Source: Caldilineaceae bacterium
GTDB lineage: Bacteria > Chloroflexota > Anaerolineae > Caldilineales > Caldilineaceae
Assembly: GCA_019637645.1 (NCBI GenBank)
Contig: JAHBVH010000064.1
Span: 1-48,551 of the forward strand
Length of the DNA stretch: 48,551 bases
Direction: 5' to 3'
The notes below the pieces were generated by a model. It was not told where the DNA came from. It saw only the letters and a program-made list of their open reading frames with translations, and did not search any database. Shown here in pieces: positions 24,266 through 33,500 of this stretch. Both the position numbers and the translations under genes were made by a program. How positions within the stretch are numbered: position 1 is the first letter of the stretch; every line of letters starts with the position of its first letter.

Positions 24266-25574
24266 ACCCCAACGCCCAAGGGCAGCGCAGGTTGCCATGG
24301 GCGTCAAACTGGAGAGGGGTCTCTTCTTGGATGGTCAGGCGGGGATGGGCTTCGACGGCGTTGCGCAAATTCGGGCTGACCCACAGGTGATCCAGCGTCA
24401 GCGTGTCTTGCAAAAAGACCATGCGTGCGTCGGCCCAAGGACGGGCACAGCCGCGCAAGGCTACTTGCAGCGCGCGCTTGTCATCGGGCAGGGTCATGGG
24501 CAGGCTGGTGCGGTACATGCCAAAGATGCCCGAGGTGATCGTATTGGTATAGGTCGCCACCCAATCGATCTTGCTGGCCACCCGCGCGGTTGTGACATTG
24601 GCTAGCCCAATCCCGGCAGCGTTGCCATGGGTCTCTTCGGTCAGATCCAACACGGTAATGACGGCAATATCGACATTGCCAAAGGCTTCGGGTTGGCGGG
24701 GGATCAACAGACGGCTGACGATGTTGGTATCCATGCCAGTTCCGCTAATGTTTTTACCAATGTGGCGCAACACCAAGACATCGATCTCGGGGAAGGGTAA
24801 GCTCGCCATGAGCGATTTGGCCTCTTCCAGCAATTTGGCTTCGGGCTCCAACCCCACTTTGTCCGCGGTCAAGCCTTCAATTTTGGCTGTGCCATCATAG
24901 GCATTTTCCACAACAGCGAGCGCGCCGACAAAGTTGGTATTTTTTTCGTAAATGCGGGCCGCGGGCGCTAGATATTTCTGAAAGTTGGCACCGCCCCCCC
25001 CATGCATAATCGCCGCGCCATGTTGTTTGCCCCAACCAATGACACACATCTTAGAAGGGCCGCTTTCCAGGTGGCTGCGGAAGTCCGTGTGGGGTTTCAC
25101 CCGGCTGATCAACAGACAGTGATCGGCTGCTGCGGAGACCAGATCTTGGAAGAGCGGCGGCCCATCGGGAATGCGGCCAATCTCTTTGACTTCCATGGTG
25201 GCACGGATTTCCGCGCCAATGCTCGCTTCGGTTACCCCTAACTCAGCCAACATCGTCTTCTGGCCTTCGGCAGTCGCGCCACCGTGGCTCCCCATGGCGG
25301 GCAAGACAAAGGGCTGGAAACCGGCTTCGCGTAAGCCTTCCACCGTGGCCTTGACGATCTGCGGCAGGTTGGCAATGCCACGGCTGCCGACGCCAATGGC
25401 GACCGTGGCGCCGGGCTTCATCCGGGCTAACAAGCCCCCCTCTTGCAAGGCGCGCTTGGCCGCGGCAGAAATATCGCCGACATCCGGCGCGTCAAAGGTC
25501 TGTTTGACAGAGAGGAGGGTATTGGGTAAGTCTGCGGGGAAATCCAATTGTTTGATCTGTTCGAGCAATTGCAT
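24264..25574 (-). CDS. LarA-like protein (lactate racemase/DUF2088 family)
   Basis: 436 residues. N-terminal LarA domain shows VAIGVGSRGIANLP, LPAMGSHGGATAEGQ (H97), RVKPHTDFRSHLESGPSKM (H162) and IGWGKQHGA (K183), the places where LarA binds its nickel-pincer cofactor. LarA racemises lactate; many relatives act on other 2-hydroxy acids such as malate or phenyllactate, and others have no known substrate. No cofactor-making larB/C/E genes are nearby. ATG at 25574 has AAAGGTGAT about nine bases upstream. The final residues before the stop run into the heptamer repeat. Calling it a racemase is inference from the family. Confidence 0.8.
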   Translation of the reverse strand: MQLLEQIKQLDFPADLPNTLLSVKQTFDAPDVGDISAAAKRALQEGGLLARMKPGATVAIGVGSRGIANLPQIVKATVEGLREAGFQPFVLPAMGSHGGATAEGQKTMLAELGVTEASIGAEIRATMEVKEIGRIPDGPPLFQDLVSAAADHCLLISRVKPHTDFRSHLESGPSKMCVIGWGKQHGAAIMHGGGGANFQKYLAPAARIYEKNTNFVGALAVVENAYDGTAKIEGLTADKVGLEPEAKLLEEAKSLMASLPFPEIDVLVLRHIGKNISGTGMDTNIVSRLLIPRQPEAFGNVDIAVITVLDLTEETHGNAAGIGLANVTTARVASKIDWVATYTNTITSGIFGMYRTSLPMTLPDDKRALQVALRGCARPWADARMVFLQDTLTLDHLWVSPNLRNAVEAHPRLTIQEETPLQFDAHGNLRCPWALG

Positions 25575-25813
25575 GAGCGATGATCACCTTTCTGAATGCG
25601 CAGGGCAAGGCGCGGCTGGTGGCTAGATCAACCCACCATGATGGCACAACCAACCCACGCGATCTAGCCTGGATAGATACAAGTTACGGCTAGATCAAGT
25701 ATACACAAAAATGGATAAGAAGCGAAGCGTGCGAGGTGATTCGTAGAGCCGATCACAAGCGCACTTGCCCTGTCAGCAAATACAAGAAGCTTTTCGGAAC
25801 GGAATGATGCTGC

Positions 25814-25819
25814 TATAAT
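25814..25819 (+). promoter_or_regulatory. Extended -10 promoter for the M19 dipeptidase gene
   Basis: TGCTATAAT gives a perfect TATAAT with the extended TGn element. The -35 position reads TTTTCG, which is weak, as usual with extended -10 promoters. The leader would be about 80 bases. The rest of the 330-bp gap 25575-25904 shows no gene, only a repeated GCTAGATC word. Confidence 0.55.
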
Positions 25820-25904
25820 GCTCGTATCAAATCAACCGGCTACCCCATAGCTATCGTTTGCTGACTGATGATGCATCCACGCTTGATGATCGGAGACCAC
25901 CAAC

Positions 25905-26996
25905 ATGCTGATTATTGACGCTCATCTGGACCTATCGATGAACGCGCTCCAATGGAATCGTGATCTGTTGTTATCCACCTATAGCATCCGCACCCTAGAG
26001 GCTGGCACACCCGGAAAGGGGCGCGCCCAGGGTACGGTAGCTTTTCCCGAAATGCGCCGCGGACGGCTGGCGCTTAGCGTCGCCACCTTGATCGCGCGCT
26101 CGACTGGCCGCCCGGCCCCCCATATTGATTATCATTCACCGGCCCAAGCCTATGGGATGGCCCAAGGTCAGCTGGCCTATTACCGCGCCCTCGAACAACA
26201 GGGGCACATTCGAATCATTGCCGATCGGGCCGCGCTCGATAGCCACATGGCCGAGTGGCACCGTTGGGATGAAGCCCACCCCGAAGCAAACGCGGCGGAT
26301 AGCTACCCCACCCCACCGCTGGGCTTTGTCATCAGCATGGAGGGGGCCGATCCGATTCTCGAACCGGCCCAACTCGAAGCGTGGTGGCAGGCCGGGCTCC
26401 GCTTGTTGGGACCCACCCACTATGGTCCTGGGCGCTACGCGGGTGGCACCGGCACCGAGCTGGGCCTGAGTGAAATCGGCGCGCCCTTGTTACGCGAGAT
26501 GGATCGGCTGGGCATTTTGTTGGATCTCACCCACATGTCCGATCAAGCCTTCTGGGAAGCGCTCGAACACTATCATGGGTTGGTTCTGGCCAGCCATAAC
26601 AACTGTCGCGCCCTGGTGCCGCACCAACGGCAATTTAGCGACGAGCAGTTGAAAGCCATTTTCGAACATGATGGGGTGATTGGCGTGGCGCTCGATAACT
26701 GGATGTTGAATCCGGTTTGGGGCGAGGGCCAGCGGGGCAACGCCAGCGTTACCCTAGAGACGGTGGCCGACCATATTGATCACATCTGCCAATTGGCGGG
26801 CACCGTGCGGCATACGGCCATTGGCACCGATCTCGACGGTGGCTATGGCCGTGAACAATCCCCTTGTGACCTAGATACGATTGCCGATCTGCAAAAATTT
26901 AACACGATCTTAAACAAACGCGGCTACAGTCAAGCCGATATTACAGCGATTCTGCATGGCAATTGGATTCGCCTGTTACAGCAAGCCTGGCAGTAA
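25905..26996 (+). CDS. Membrane dipeptidase family protein (peptidase M19)
   Basis: 363 residues with the amidohydrolase-type barrel of renal dipeptidases. The zinc ligands are visible: DAHLD (H7, D9), ISMEGAD (E146), LDLTHMS (H210), LASHNNCRAL (H231) and the base GTDLDGG (D309). No signal peptide or anchor is present, so the bacterial protein is probably cytosolic despite the family name. Substrates in the family include L-D and L-L dipeptides. ATG at 25905 has GGAG nine bases upstream. A hairpin closes the unit. Neighbouring PLP and LarA-like genes suggest D-amino- or hydroxy-acid metabolism. Confidence 0.92.
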   Translation: MLIIDAHLDLSMNALQWNRDLLLSTYSIRTLEAGTPGKGRAQGTVAFPEMRRGRLALSVATLIARSTGRPAPHIDYHSPAQAYGMAQGQLAYYRALEQQGHIRIIADRAALDSHMAEWHRWDEAHPEANAADSYPTPPLGFVISMEGADPILEPAQLEAWWQAGLRLLGPTHYGPGRYAGGTGTELGLSEIGAPLLREMDRLGILLDLTHMSDQAFWEALEHYHGLVLASHNNCRALVPHQRQFSDEQLKAIFEHDGVIGVALDNWMLNPVWGEGQRGNASVTLETVADHIDHICQLAGTVRHTAIGTDLDGGYGREQSPCDLDTIADLQKFNTILNKRGYSQADITAILHGNWIRLLQQAWQ

Positions 26997-27033
26997 GCGT
27001 AGCACATACGCACCAAGGTTGGTCTGCCACCGC

Positions 27034-27066
27034 AGCGCTGTCAGGTTTTCAAAGCCTGACAGCGCT
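27034..27066 (+). terminator. Hairpin terminator after the dipeptidase gene
   Basis: AGCGCTGTCAGGTTT pairs with AAAGCCTGACAGCGCT (one G-T) around two bases. The stem holds the TGTCAGGTTT core. No long T-run follows. Confidence 0.6.
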
Positions 27067-27109
27067 AGTTTGCCTAAGTCGTAAAACCATGGAACAAGGA
27101 TAGGATGTA

Positions 27110-28012
27110 ATGCAGCTATTACCTTTCGCCCAGCCGGGGCGCTTCTGGAAGGGCAACCTCCACACCCACAGCACCCGTTCCGACGGGGCTTATCCCGCCG
27201 AAGAAGTTTGTCGGCGCTATCGGGAAGCCGGTTATGACTTTCTGGCGCTCACCGATCATTTTCTCGAGCGCTACCAATGGCCGATTACCGATACGCAAGC
27301 CTTTCGCCAACCAGGATTCACCACGATTATTGGCGCAGAATTGCACAACGACCGGACGGAACTGGGCGAGTTATGGCATATTCTCGCGGTCGGTCTGCCC
27401 TTGGACTTTGCCCCGCCCACCGAGGATGAGTCGGCAGCTAGCCTAGCCCGCCGCGCCATGGACGCCGGGGCGTATGTCGCGGTTGCCCACCCCGCTTGGT
27501 ATGGCATCACCGAAGGCGACATTGACGCATTAGGGCCGGTCGATGCTATTGAGGTCTTCAATGGTGTGGCCTTTGACCACAACGATCATGCCGATAGCTG
27601 GCAGATTGCCGACATTGTGCTAGGGCGCGGCAAACGGTATAACGCTTGTGCCACCGATGACTTTCATGGCACCGCCATGCGCCACGATTTTCGCCGCGGC
27701 TGGGTGCAGGTCAAAAGTCAATCTTTGGAGCCCGCCGCGCTGCTGGCGGCCTTGAAAGCTGGTCACTACTATTCCAGTACCGGCCCAGAAATCTATGCTA
27801 TCGACTTGGTGCCGGGCGATAAGTTGATTGTTCACTGTTCGCCGGCAAACCGCGTCTTTATCACCGGCAAAGCCAGCCGCTCGGTCGCGGTACAAGGGAA
27901 TGGGATGACTCAGTTTGAATTGAATATTAGCAAGTTCGACAGCCCCTATGGGCGCATTACCGTGCGCGGGGTCGATGGAGGACGCGCCTGGTCCAACCCC
28001 ATCTGGTTCTAG
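27110..28012 (+). CDS. PHP-domain metal-dependent phosphoesterase
   Basis: 300 residues. The PHP motifs are GNLHTHSTRSDGAYP (H18, H20, D25), FLALTDHF (D49, H50), IIGAELHN (E77), VAHPAWYG and a late ACATDDFHG. Such enzymes hydrolyse phosphoesters such as nucleoside 3',5'-bisphosphates or histidinol phosphate with two or three metals. The C-terminal 70 residues (FITGKASRSVAVQGNG, PYGRITVRGVDG) form a small beta-domain found in related uncharacterised proteins. ATG at 27110 has AAGGATAGG upstream. Not close enough to any named enzyme to give a substrate. Confidence 0.88.
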   Translation: MQLLPFAQPGRFWKGNLHTHSTRSDGAYPAEEVCRRYREAGYDFLALTDHFLERYQWPITDTQAFRQPGFTTIIGAELHNDRTELGELWHILAVGLPLDFAPPTEDESAASLARRAMDAGAYVAVAHPAWYGITEGDIDALGPVDAIEVFNGVAFDHNDHADSWQIADIVLGRGKRYNACATDDFHGTAMRHDFRRGWVQVKSQSLEPAALLAALKAGHYYSSTGPEIYAIDLVPGDKLIVHCSPANRVFITGKASRSVAVQGNGMTQFELNISKFDSPYGRITVRGVDGGRAWSNPIWF

Positions 28013-28225
28013 GCATCCAAACCTGCTGTCAGCGGATTGGGGGAACAGATTGTACGGATAGCCGCCAAGCAGTTGTTCCCAAACCACTGAAGCTTGAACG
28101 GATTACAAGCCCTGAAGCCATTCAAGTTGCTCGTGTATCGCGTGTAGGATCGTGGGTACATGGGCGGTTTCCTGACGTTGCAATCAAAATTTGGCGCTGG
28201 CTCGGCCAGTGAGGAAGTAAAAACA

Positions 28226-29314
28226 ATGAGTGAAATCGGATTACGAAAAGAAGCGTTAGATACCCCTGTGCTTTGGGTAGATCTGGATCGCCTGGAACGC
28301 AATATTGCTAATTTGGCTGCTTTTTTTCGCCAAGCGGGCATTGGTTGGCGGCCCCATACGAAGGCGGTCAAGTCGCCCGCATTGGCACACAAGCTGATCA
28401 AAGCAGGCGCGTTTGGCGTCACTTGTGCCAAGTTGGGCGAAGCCGAAGTGATGGCCGCGGCTGGCATTCAGGATATTTTGGTAGCCAACCAAGTGGTCGG
28501 TCCCCAAAAACTAACGCGCTTGGTCAACCTCCAACCCCATGCCGATGTCAAGGTTCTGGTGGATAACCCGGAAAATATTGCCGCCATCGGTGCCGCGGCG
28601 ACGGCCAAGGGGGTCACGGTGGGGGTGCTGGTAGAGGTCAATGTGGGGATGGATCGGGCTGGCGTTTTGCCCGGCGAGCCCACTGTTGCGCTGGCAAAAC
28701 GCATTGCCGACACGCCCGGCTTGGCCTTTCGCGGCCTCCAAACTTGGGAAGGGCACACCCTCTCCTTGGCAACACCAGACGAGAAGCAACGGAGCATCGA
28801 GCAATGTATTGCCCGTTTTACCGAGACGGCCCAGCAATGTCGCGACGCTGGCCTGCCCGTGGAGATTGTCAGCGCGGGTGGCAGTGGCACCTACCAAGTA
28901 ACGCCCTTCTTGCCTGGCGTCACCGAAATCGAAGCAGGCGGGGCCATCTACTGTGATGTCACCTACCAGCAGTGGGGTGTTGCGTTGGAACCGGCCCTCT
29001 TTGTCCAGAGTGTTGTCACCAGCCGCCCCGCCCCCGAGCGCGTGATCTGTGATGCTGGTTTTAAGACCTTGCCGCGCGGCTTTGCGTCACCCCAGGTCCT
29101 CGGGATCGACGGTGTGAAGGGCATCGTCTTCTCTGCCGAGCATGGCATTATTGGGTTGGATGCCCCCAATACCACGCTGAAGGTCGGCGATATCTTTGAT
29201 ATTCTCGTGGGCTATAGTGATGCCACGGTCTTCCTGCATGACCACATGTATGGCATTCGCCAAGGCACGGTAGAAACCGTGTGGCCGATCTTAGGGCGCG
29301 GTAAACTCCGGTAA
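28226..29314 (+). CDS. DSD1-like PLP enzyme (D-threonine aldolase / D-serine dehydratase family)
   Basis: 362 residues of the alanine-racemase fold. RPHTKAVKSP holds the PLP lysine (K46) in its usual setting; LVEVNVGMDRAGV, GLQTWEGH, SAGGSGTYQVTP and EAGGAIYCDVTYQQWG are typical family stretches. In characterised members a late His-x-Cys or His-x-Asp pair binds the metal; here the corresponding place reads EHGIIGL and LHDHMYGIRQG, so the site is present but different. It should split or dehydrate a D-3-hydroxyamino acid. ATG at 28226 follows GAGGAAG; an in-frame ATG 66 bp upstream lacks a site. Confidence 0.88.
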   Translation: MSEIGLRKEALDTPVLWVDLDRLERNIANLAAFFRQAGIGWRPHTKAVKSPALAHKLIKAGAFGVTCAKLGEAEVMAAAGIQDILVANQVVGPQKLTRLVNLQPHADVKVLVDNPENIAAIGAAATAKGVTVGVLVEVNVGMDRAGVLPGEPTVALAKRIADTPGLAFRGLQTWEGHTLSLATPDEKQRSIEQCIARFTETAQQCRDAGLPVEIVSAGGSGTYQVTPFLPGVTEIEAGGAIYCDVTYQQWGVALEPALFVQSVVTSRPAPERVICDAGFKTLPRGFASPQVLGIDGVKGIVFSAEHGIIGLDAPNTTLKVGDIFDILVGYSDATVFLHDHMYGIRQGTVETVWPILGRGKLR

Positions 29315-29336
29315 TCGTTGCTTTCCGCACCCTATA

Positions 29337-29368
29337 CACCTGACCGGTTTTTGAAAACTGGTCAGGTG
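29337..29368 (+). terminator. Hairpin terminator after the DSD1-like gene
   Basis: CACCTGACCGGTTTT pairs with AAAACTGGTCAGGTG (one G-T pair) around two bases, 23 bp after the stop. Confidence 0.6.
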
Positions 29369-29434
29369 TGGGCTCTTCAGATCCTCAGATGAACCCAGTC
29401 CGCTCTTTTTACCCCCATCACCAAAGGAGTTATC

Positions 29435-30370
29435 ATGCGTTTAGGTGTCGTTGGCATGTTGCCAAATGATTTTCGCACCATCTCCCCAGAGAATTTGCTT
29501 GCCATCCGCAGCCTAGGGTTGACGAGCGCCTGTTTCCACGTTGGCAGTGAGCTGCTCTTTGAGGTGCAAACCGCCGATTGTACCAAGATCAAGCAAATCT
29601 ATGCCCAGACGGGGATGGATCTCGTGCAGGTGGGGATTGGCTACCAAGAATGTCTTTTTGATCCAGACCCAGCGGTGCGCGCCAGCGTGGTGGGCAAGAT
29701 CGAACGGGGCCTTGAGATTGGCCGTGAGTTGGGCGCGCATACGTCGCTCATTCGGACGGGCAGTCTGAACCCAACCGGTTCTTACCACCCGTCGCGCAAA
29801 AATCATGCGCCGGAGAGCTATGCCCGGCTGATTGAAACGTTGCGCAAAGTGGCCGACAAAGCCGAACAAGAAGGGCAGACAATTGTCATTGAAACCCATG
29901 TGTTGACCATCATGAATTCGCCCGAGATGAATGCACAGGTGGTGAAGGATGTAGGATCGGATCGGATTCGCATCGTCATGGACTATGTGAATCATTTCCA
30001 GACCATTGATCAGGTCTACAATAGCGCCAAGCGCCTGACCCACATTTTCGACGTAATGGGGAGCATCTGCCCGGTGGGCCACTGTAAAGACATCAGTGTG
30101 GGCAATGGCTTTGTGGTGCATTTTAGCGAGGAAGTGCCGGGCGAGGGTGAACTCGATCTGGCAACGGCTCTGCGCCTCTGGCACGCGACCCACCCCGATG
30201 AGTATCTCCTGCTGGAGCATCTCCCCAGCCAACCGGCGACGCGCACCGGCATTGACCAAGTGATGCAACTCGGTTGGACCCCCATGGGTGATCAGCCGAA
30301 CGAGCGGTATATCTTAGCGGCGCGCAATGTCCACCGCATTGCCGCCGAAGCCGGGGTGCCGATCCAGTAG
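29435..30370 (+). CDS. Sugar phosphate isomerase/epimerase family TIM-barrel protein
   Basis: 311 residues of the xylose isomerase-like superfamily (AP_endonuc_2 fold). Metal ligands are plausible at E153 (IVIETHV), D183 (RIVMDYVNHF), H216 (VGHCKDI) and E261 (YLLLEHL). Members epimerise or isomerise keto sugars and sugar acids, for example D-tagatose 3-epimerase or hydroxypyruvate isomerase. ATG at 29435 has AAAGGAG six bases upstream. It follows the DSD1-like gene after a hairpin and is the last plus-strand gene in the window; all later genes are on the minus strand. Substrate unknown. Confidence 0.87.
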   Translation: MRLGVVGMLPNDFRTISPENLLAIRSLGLTSACFHVGSELLFEVQTADCTKIKQIYAQTGMDLVQVGIGYQECLFDPDPAVRASVVGKIERGLEIGRELGAHTSLIRTGSLNPTGSYHPSRKNHAPESYARLIETLRKVADKAEQEGQTIVIETHVLTIMNSPEMNAQVVKDVGSDRIRIVMDYVNHFQTIDQVYNSAKRLTHIFDVMGSICPVGHCKDISVGNGFVVHFSEEVPGEGELDLATALRLWHATHPDEYLLLEHLPSQPATRTGIDQVMQLGWTPMGDQPNERYILAARNVHRIAAEAGVPIQ

Positions 30371-30403
30371 AACGGGCAGCGCGTACTGCCCGAATGGCGC
30401 TTA

Positions 30404-30468
30404 AAATTTAGGGAGTAAAAGCTTGAGCCGGGTTCGTAACCCGGCTCAAGCTTTTACTCCCTAAATTT
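30404..30468. terminator. Very long perfect hairpin between convergent genes
   Basis: A perfect 31-bp stem (30404-30434 with 30438-30468) and a three-base loop CGT. The outer part AAATTTAGGGAGTAAAAGC is AT-rich and the inner part GAGCCGGGTT GC-rich, so each strand ends with a TTTT-containing arm. It probably stops transcription from both the isomerase and the large secreted-protein gene. A smaller CGGGCAG/CTGCCCG hairpin (30373-30392) precedes it. Confidence 0.8.
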
Positions 30469-30518
30469 CTTACTCTTCATCGTGCCTAGTGGCTTTTTCT
30501 TCTTCGTGCATGTTGCGC

Positions 30519-33500
30519 TTAGCGCTGGACAAGCGGCAGATAGAGCGTGTGGTCGGCATCAAACACCAGGTCGGAATCGAGTTGCAGCCGGCCATTGACA
30601 AAGGGGCCGGGTTTGCCATCTTGGTCGTACATACGCACGCGCCAGTAATATTCGGCATCGGTCAGCGCCCGCGTTGGGGTATAGCTGGTGCTGTCGGTTT
30701 CGGCACGCAAGGAAGAGTTAAAGAGTGGATCGTCATCGATCTCGATCTGATAATAGGCCGCGCCCGGAATCGGTGCCCATTGAAAGCTGGTGATGGTAGA
30801 AATCACACTATTTTGGGCGGGCTGAATGAGCTGGGGCACTTGATATTCTTTGTAAAAGGCTTGCACCGGACTATAGGCCCCCACCGCGCCAGTGGCATCG
30901 ACCACGGCCACCCGCCAATACCAGGTGCCGTCGGCAATGCTGCTGCCGTCGGGCAGGGTAAAGGCCGAGGCTTGGGTGGTAAAGACCACGGGTGAGCCAA
31001 AGTTGGGATCTTCATCCAATTGCAGCCGATAGAGCGCCGCCGCGGTGCGCGGTTCTTCGGTGGGGGTTAACACCGCCGTCCAAGCAAAGGTCGGTTGTGT
31101 GGTGATCCCCTCATCCGGCGGCGGCTGTAGCAAGGTGGGAGAGAGTGACTGTTTCACAAACGAGAGGGGCGCACTCCAACGGCCCATGACCTTGTTGGAC
31201 CGGCGCGCCGCGACCCGCCAATAGTAGGTGCCGTCGGGCAGATCAGTTACGGGTGTGTAGCTCACGCCACTCACGGTGCGTTCGAGCAGCGGGCTGCTAA
31301 AGTTGGCATCATTGTCAATTTGGATCGTATAGCCAGCCGCACCGTCAACCCGTTCCCAGGTGAAGGTCGGCGTCGTGCCGACCAAGGTGCCTGCGGGTGG
31401 CTGCGGATTGCCGACCTGTCGGCTGCTCAGTTTGAAGCGCAGCGCAGGCGACCAGGGGCTATAGTCATATTGGGTAGCGACGGTGGTGTAGCGTTCGTGG
31501 CGCATGCGCACCCGCCAGTAGTAGCTTTCATTGTCGGCGTAGGCATTGAAGGATTGAAAAGCTGTCGTGAGAAAAGAATAGAAAGAGCTGGTATTCTTCT
31601 CGTTATGTTCCCAAGTTTCGACGAGATCGGTAAACTTCTCATCGCGCGCCACCTGTACTTCGTAGCCATCGACCGAGTCGTAATAGGGCATGCGCCAGCG
31701 TAGGGGCGGCATGTCTTCATAGACAAACGGGTTGGAGAGCGGCGTATCGAAGGGATAGAGCGGCATTAGCAGATTGGAGACAAAGGCCGGTTTATGGATC
31801 ATGCCGTCTTGGGGTGGAATGGTATCAAGAAGACCCGTGGCGTCATCGGCGGTGCTGCTAAAGACCGTCATGGCGAGGCTGCCCGAAAAGTTTTCGGTAT
31901 TCGCGCCAATGGCACCATAGGGGATAACCAGTTGAACCGCAGCCGGGCCTTCTGTCGCAACCCAAGCATCGCCCCCGATGCTGGTAAAGGACTTACCACC
32001 ATCCCAGGCCGCGCCCGTCCAACTATAGAGGGTCACTTGGTTGGCCGTAATCGGATCCCCCGTTGGGGCAGGCGTGACGTAGATGACATATTCGGGCAAG
32101 TAGAGGGGCGCGACCGGAATGGCTTTCCCTTTAGGGTCGGTTGTGCCCCCCGAACCGGCCACATGATCGGCATCGACATAAATGCCATAGGTGACCGCCG
32201 CCGTTGGCGAACCCGCGATGCCAAAGGCCAACAACCAACTGTAGTTGTCAGCGGCATTGGGGTAACTAGCTGACCGCAGGGCCAGCCGATTCAACATGAT
32301 ATGGACATTCCCCAACTCATAGCCTGGCGCGGCGGTGGTTGTGCTGCTAGCAATCGCGGTCATGGCTGGCGAGTAGGTAGGAGCCTTTGTCGTTTCAGCC
32401 AGGAGGCTAGCCGGGTAGGGCGGCGGCACAAAGTCATTGACATTGCCCGTATAGATATCAGTAGAGAGGTTAAACCAGCGTCCCGCGCTCCAGTCGCCGA
32501 GTGGCTGTTGATTGGCTGTTTCGGGGCGGACACGCCACCAATAAGTGCCCATTGGCAACGCGGTACGGCGCCCTTGGCCGGGGGCATAATTCACATACTG
32601 GGCCACTGCCTCATCGACAAGCGTAGTGAAACCAGCATCGCTACTTACCTGGACACGATAGAGCTTGGCATCTGTAACCGGCTGCCAGCCGAGGAGCGGC
32701 GGGGAAACGATGCTTTCAAAGCCATTGCGCGGGTAGATCGGTGTGATAGGGCTCACTGGTAACAGTTGCTGGGTGGCTTGATCGATCCGCGTCACCCAGC
32801 TTTGATCAACCCCGATCTGGGTGCTGTCATTGGCATAGGCGCGGACCCGCCAATAGTAGAGCTGACCATTTTCTAAATTGTGAAAAGGATGGGCAAGGGT
32901 TGGCGCGGCAGCCGGTCCGGTCGTTTCGATCTGAAAGCGAATGTCGCGAAAGGCGGGGTCCGCCGCTACGGTCAGTTCGTAATAGGCGGGGGACTCACCC
33001 GTTTTGCCCGCATCGGCGAAGCGCAACGCACTATCCCACACAAAGAGCGGTGACGCAATGGTACGATCACCATGGACAGGGAGGTTGGCGGTGTCAGGCT
33101 GATAATAGGGCAAGGGATAGACCTGATTAGGCGAGACATCGCTATAGCCAAAGCGAAAGGTGTGGATATCACTCCACGGCGTGTAGTTGCCTTCGGCGTC
33201 GATCCCTCGCACTTGCCAAAAGTAGTCGGTATCGAGATAGATGGTCGATGAGGCCAACTTGGTCAAAGCACCCGTAGTGACGTTGTAGAATTTCTCGTCC
33301 ATCAAGGGCACGCTAAAGGAATTGCTTTCATCGACGCGCAGTTGGTAGCGTTCTGCACCCGGAATCGGTGTCCAGGCAAAGAAGGGATGGGATTGTTTGA
33401 TCGTATTTTGGACCGGCGCGAGCAAGCGGGCTTGAAAGTTCCATTTGGCCCGGAAATGGCGCACTTCGCTCCAGGGGCTGCTGCCATTTTCCTGGTCGAT

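Noticed and set aside
24142..24405. Open frames rich in FVLCPLS across the heptamer tract
   Set aside because: They arise because the 7-bp repeat lacks stops in every frame; no ribosome site or homology.
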